A stretch of DNA of 5,559 bases, taken from Chloroflexota bacterium. GTDB taxonomy: Bacteria > Chloroflexota > Anaerolineae > B4-G1. The DNA lies in NCBI GenBank assembly GCA_030596915.1, contig JAUVSX010000237.1, positions 1-5,559 of the forward strand, given 5' to 3'. Shown one piece after another: positions 2,956-5,559 of this stretch. The translations under genes were made by a program, and so were the position numbers. Every line of letters starts with the position of its first letter. Position 1 is the first letter of the stretch. The notes below the pieces were generated by a model. It had not been told where the DNA came from, searched no databases, and saw nothing but the letters and a program-made list of their open reading frames with translations.

Positions 2956-5559
2956 CTACCTATACCGCTCGAGGAGGGCGGCGGTCAGTGATTGCATTTC
3001 CCGCTCACGAATCTGGAAGTTCTCCCAACCGGTGAAGTGCGCACCGGTCGTGAATAGCACAGACCCCAGATACCGATCGCCGTGCACGTCGTTCCACTCC
3101 GCCGTCAGCCGGTCGCATTCCATGATATCGGCCAGATAGCGCTCCCAGTCGCCGTTGTAGCACTTGGGAGACATCCATCCATCGTGAGGCAGCAGCAAGT
3201 AGCCCCCAGCGATCGCCGACGCGTCGGGCGAAGGAAGGATGCCTGGACCCCGCACGCTGGGGTCGTACCGGGGGATGAGGACGACACGTGCTCTCTCTTC
3301 CTCCGCCAGCTCAGGAGACCCAGTATCCTCCAGTTCAGTGATGCGTCTGTTGCGAGCCGCCCACATCTCGGAGAACTCGGCGGCGTCTTCGATGAACTCT
3401 CCGCCCACGGCCCCGCTCTCACCCCCAAACCACCGGACGTAGATCCCCTCCGCCTCGAACACCTTGTCCATCTCAGCCCACCGGCCGGCCAGGTAGGGCC
3501 AGTGCTGGACCAGCCCGCTTTCGCTGGGGTTCGCATACCAGTAGTTGTGGTACCCCATCATGCCGCCGGTCTCCTCGCACTTGCGCGCGAGCGGCACGAG
3601 CAGCTCGAACTCCCATTCGCCCGGGTTGCCTACCGCCGCACAGAACGGCACCGGAGCGACGCGCGGCTCCGCCTCGAGCAGCACGTCGCAGAAGGCAATG
3701 TCGACGTCGCGACTGCGGATCAGGTCGGGCGTGTTGCCCGTCGCGTACACCTCATTGAGAGACTCGACGTAGAAGTAGGGCGCCTCTATCCCGGGCAGCT
3801 CCTGTTCGAGCCGGTCGCACACCTCGTGCAGGCTATCCCTGTAGTACCCTACCCACACTCGTGCGCCGTCCTCCGGGGTTGGCGCTCCGAAAACGGCGTC
3901 GTAGCCATTGCCAGGATGCCGGTATACTGCCACCGTGCTGGGATTGGTGCGCAGAATGCCCGAGACGTCCTGCATCGACGCCAGCACCTTACAGGTCGCT
4001 GGCTTGAGGTCCCGTATGAAGGCGTCCCAACCTGCTTCCATCGTCTGCAAATGCAGCCCAACGTGCCCACGCGTCTCGCGCGGAGGCGGTGGGGGAGGAG
4101 GCTCCGGTATCTCCACCTCTGTGAGCAGACGCCAGCTCTCCACGCCCTGATAGTGCTCGTCGAGCCAGCCCTCCAGGTTCTTCCACGGATCGAGCATCCA
4201 GTAGCGATCGCCCTCGCGGCGCAACACGACGACGAAATGCTCCAACTCGGCTGGTTCGACCTCCGCCAGGCATAGCTTGCCCTCGTCCATGTGAGCGTGG
4301 GCCGCCTCGTCCTTGCCAGAACTAATCTGTAGGCCCAGCTTCTCCTCTATCGCTGACCACAGCGCCTGGCAAGGCCCAGCCTGGCTGTAGCCGTCCTGAC
4401 CCAACGTTTGATCCACGGTCAGCGGAGTCGCCGCCTCATCGATGCCGTAGAAGCGCTGAGCCATCGCGATGCACGTGATGTACGCACCAGACTCGCAGAT
4501 CGTAAGCGTACAGCTATCTCTCCCGAAGCTGCTCTCGGCCCACTCGGGATCACACTGCCAAAGAAGCAGCTTCTCCGTCGGCGGCTCAGGTGGCGGGGGC
4601 TCGGGCGGCTCGACAGCCGTGACCAGGCGCCAGCTCTGTACCCCGGGATAGTAGTCGTCGAGCCACCCCTGAATCTCCTTCCACGGGTCGAGAATCCAGT
4701 ACATCCCATCTTGATGCGGCACGACGAGCACAAAATGCTCGTAGTCGGCCGGCTCGACCTCAGCCATCGCACAGCCGCCCTCTTGGAGGTGGACATGGGC
4801 GGCCTCCGTCGTGTCTTGCCGCAGCGACAGGCCCAACCGCTCCTCATAGTGACTGCCCCCGCTCCGCCAGGCCGCGATGCACCCGGCATAGCCCTCGGGC
4901 CCCAACGCCTCGTCCACAGTCCCAGGCGTCGCCTCGGGGTCGATGTCATTGAACCGCTGCGCCATCGCCAGGCAGGTGATGAAGCAGCCCACCTGGCCGA
5001 TCGTCTGATGGCAGTTCTCATCGCCGAACGACTCGTCCTTCCATTCAGGATCGCGCTGCGACAGCAGGATGTCGGATAGGGCTGGCGGCAACGGAGGAGG
5101 AGCTGGTGGCGGCTCCTTTGGTGGCGGCATCTCCCTGGCCTCGTACGTGTCGAGGCCCGGATAGTAGGTATCGAAGAAGCCCTCGAGATCACCGGGCCAG
5201 GACTCGGGCCGGTAAGCGACCACAGCGCGCCTGGTGAGATGGGGAGAGTCGACTCCCGCATCGTCGGCGCTGAAGCCGACCGTCTCCCGGCTGTCGAAGT
5301 GCTCGTTGAGAACCGAGCGCGCCTCATCCAGGGTCACGTCCGGAGGCAGGAGCACGTACGTGCGCTCGTACTGGCGTGACTCCTTCGGCGGCTCGGGCTC
5401 CGGCGGGGGTGGAGGCGGAGGCGGAGGCGCGTCACCGACAACAACCAGACTCGCATCATCCCAATAGGCGTCATTATGTTTGAACGCCCAAAGGGTTGTC
5501 GAGCGCAGGAAAACGGTGACCTCCTCGGACTGAGCGACGGCATCAACGGATAGCTCCTG
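2956..5559 (-). CDS. Large modular protein: tandem C39-like peptidase domains plus glycoside-hydrolase-like barrel (N-terminus outside window)
   Basis: The frame is open through the right edge, so 867 residues are visible and the true start is missing; an internal GTG at 5355 is not a start. Order in visible numbering: residues 1-43, ending AYWDDASLVVVGD, resemble the last strands of a carbohydrate-binding or jelly-roll domain. A linker with nine consecutive prolines follows (47-55). A module at about 66-141 contains TVGFSADDAG. Two C39-like peptidase domains lie at 164-315 and 330-482, each followed by a Pro/Glu linker. A C-terminal barrel-like domain spans about 496-867. In domain 1 the expected Cys192-His275-Asp291 (VGCF, EHFV, LDPW) are present; in domain 2 the cysteine position is Ala359. 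The barrel has NE at 602-603 (acid/base-like), GYHNYWY at 669-675 and GGESG with E714 (nucleophile-like), consistent with a clan-A type glycoside hydrolase. No family number can be assigned by eye. The architecture suggests a secreted or surface enzyme acting on wall or polysaccharide, but any signal peptide is outside the window. Confidence 0.88.
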   Translation of the reverse strand, partial: QELSVDAVAQSEEVTVFLRSTTLWAFKHNDAYWDDASLVVVGDAPPPPPPPPPEPEPPKESRQYERTYVLLPPDVTLDEARSVLNEHFDSRETVGFSADDAGVDSPHLTRRAVVAYRPESWPGDLEGFFDTYYPGLDTYEAREMPPPKEPPPAPPPLPPALSDILLSQRDPEWKDESFGDENCHQTIGQVGCFITCLAMAQRFNDIDPEATPGTVDEALGPEGYAGCIAAWRSGGSHYEERLGLSLRQDTTEAAHVHLQEGGCAMAEVEPADYEHFVLVVPHQDGMYWILDPWKEIQGWLDDYYPGVQSWRLVTAVEPPEPPPPEPPTEKLLLWQCDPEWAESSFGRDSCTLTICESGAYITCIAMAQRFYGIDEAATPLTVDQTLGQDGYSQAGPCQALWSAIEEKLGLQISSGKDEAAHAHMDEGKLCLAEVEPAELEHFVVVLRREGDRYWMLDPWKNLEGWLDEHYQGVESWRLLTEVEIPEPPPPPPPRETRGHVGLHLQTMEAGWDAFIRDLKPATCKVLASMQDVSGILRTNPSTVAVYRHPGNGYDAVFGAPTPEDGARVWVGYYRDSLHEVCDRLEQELPGIEAPYFYVESLNEVYATGNTPDLIRSRDVDIAFCDVLLEAEPRVAPVPFCAAVGNPGEWEFELLVPLARKCEETGGMMGYHNYWYANPSESGLVQHWPYLAGRWAEMDKVFEAEGIYVRWFGGESGAVGGEFIEDAAEFSEMWAARNRRITELEDTGSPELAEEERARVVLIPRYDPSVRGPGILPSPDASAIAGGYLLLPHDGWMSPKCYNGDWERYLADIMECDRLTAEWNDVHGDRYLGSVLFTTGAHFTGWENFQIREREMQSLTAALLERYR
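4114..5070 (-). repeat. Tandem duplication of a C39-like domain inside the modular protein
   Basis: Two copies of about 152 residues (5070-4615 and 4572-4114) match along their whole length at roughly half their positions. Shared landmarks are DPEW, SFG, ITCxAMAQRF, AEVEPA, EHFV, LDPWK and GWLD followed by a GV-SWRL ending. Each ends in a Pro/Glu-rich linker (PPEPPPPEPP and IPEPPPPPPP). The module before copy 1 ends in a similar DLEGFFDTYYPGLDTYE tail and a proline linker, as if an older, degraded repeat preceded the pair. This points to domain duplication within the gene followed by divergence. Confidence 0.8.

Noticed and set aside
3082..4275. Long plus-strand frames opposite the modular protein (also 4408-5079 plus, 4419-5327 minus)
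   Set aside because: These are antisense or shifted shadows of a clearly conserved coding frame, with biased composition and no recognisable motifs.
5353..5355. Start codon for the large modular protein at GTG 5355
   Set aside because: The same frame stays open to the window edge and encodes the proline linker and a domain end, so this is an internal valine.

Overview
The window is GC-rich, and all three genes run leftwards on the minus strand. It reads as a bacterial chromosome segment. The promoters fit the primary sigma factor consensus, there is a class-I SAM riboswitch, and the Shine-Dalgarno sequences are strong. Three traits together suggest an uncultured Chloroflexota-like bacterium: an archaeal-type methionine adenosyltransferase, a RuBisCO-like protein, and a large modular protein with proline-rich linkers. 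That placement is an inference, because no rRNA or marker gene is present.

Region by region, in transcription order from the right edge. (1) 5559-2956: a protein of at least 867 residues whose N-terminus lies outside the window. It has a possible carbohydrate-binding or jelly-roll end, a nine-proline linker, a small repeat-like module, two tandem C39-like cysteine peptidase domains (the second lacks the catalytic cysteine), and a C-terminal glycoside-hydrolase-like barrel. (2) 2955-2610: a gene-free gap with one 8-bp hairpin and nothing else recognised. (3) 2609-2357: the control region of the next gene, with a near-consensus promoter, a SAM-I (S-box) aptamer with a perfect 8-bp P1 helix, and an intrinsic terminator. 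(4) 2356-1169: archaeal-type S-adenosylmethionine synthetase. (5) 1168-790: a gap of about 380 bases with a long imperfect hairpin just after the synthetase gene and a nested inverted repeat able to form a pseudoknot. (6) 789-599: a fully consensus promoter, then a leader of about 155 nt that holds five GC-rich repeats of about 15 bp and a small hairpin covering the Shine-Dalgarno. (7) 598-1: the N-terminal 199 residues of a RuBisCO-like protein, cut by the left edge.

The synthetase makes SAM, and its gene appears to be switched off by SAM through the riboswitch. Several characterised RuBisCO-like proteins act on methylthio-sugar phosphates derived from methylthioadenosine, a by-product of SAM use. 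The adjacent pair therefore suggests a SAM synthesis and sulfur-salvage neighbourhood, although each gene has its own promoter. The large modular protein appears unrelated and probably acts outside the cell on wall or polysaccharide material.

The points most worth following up are the structured, repeat-bearing leader of the RuBisCO-like gene, the unassigned pseudoknot-capable element upstream of it, the unusual retention of RuBisCO catalytic residues, and the paired active/inactive peptidase domains.
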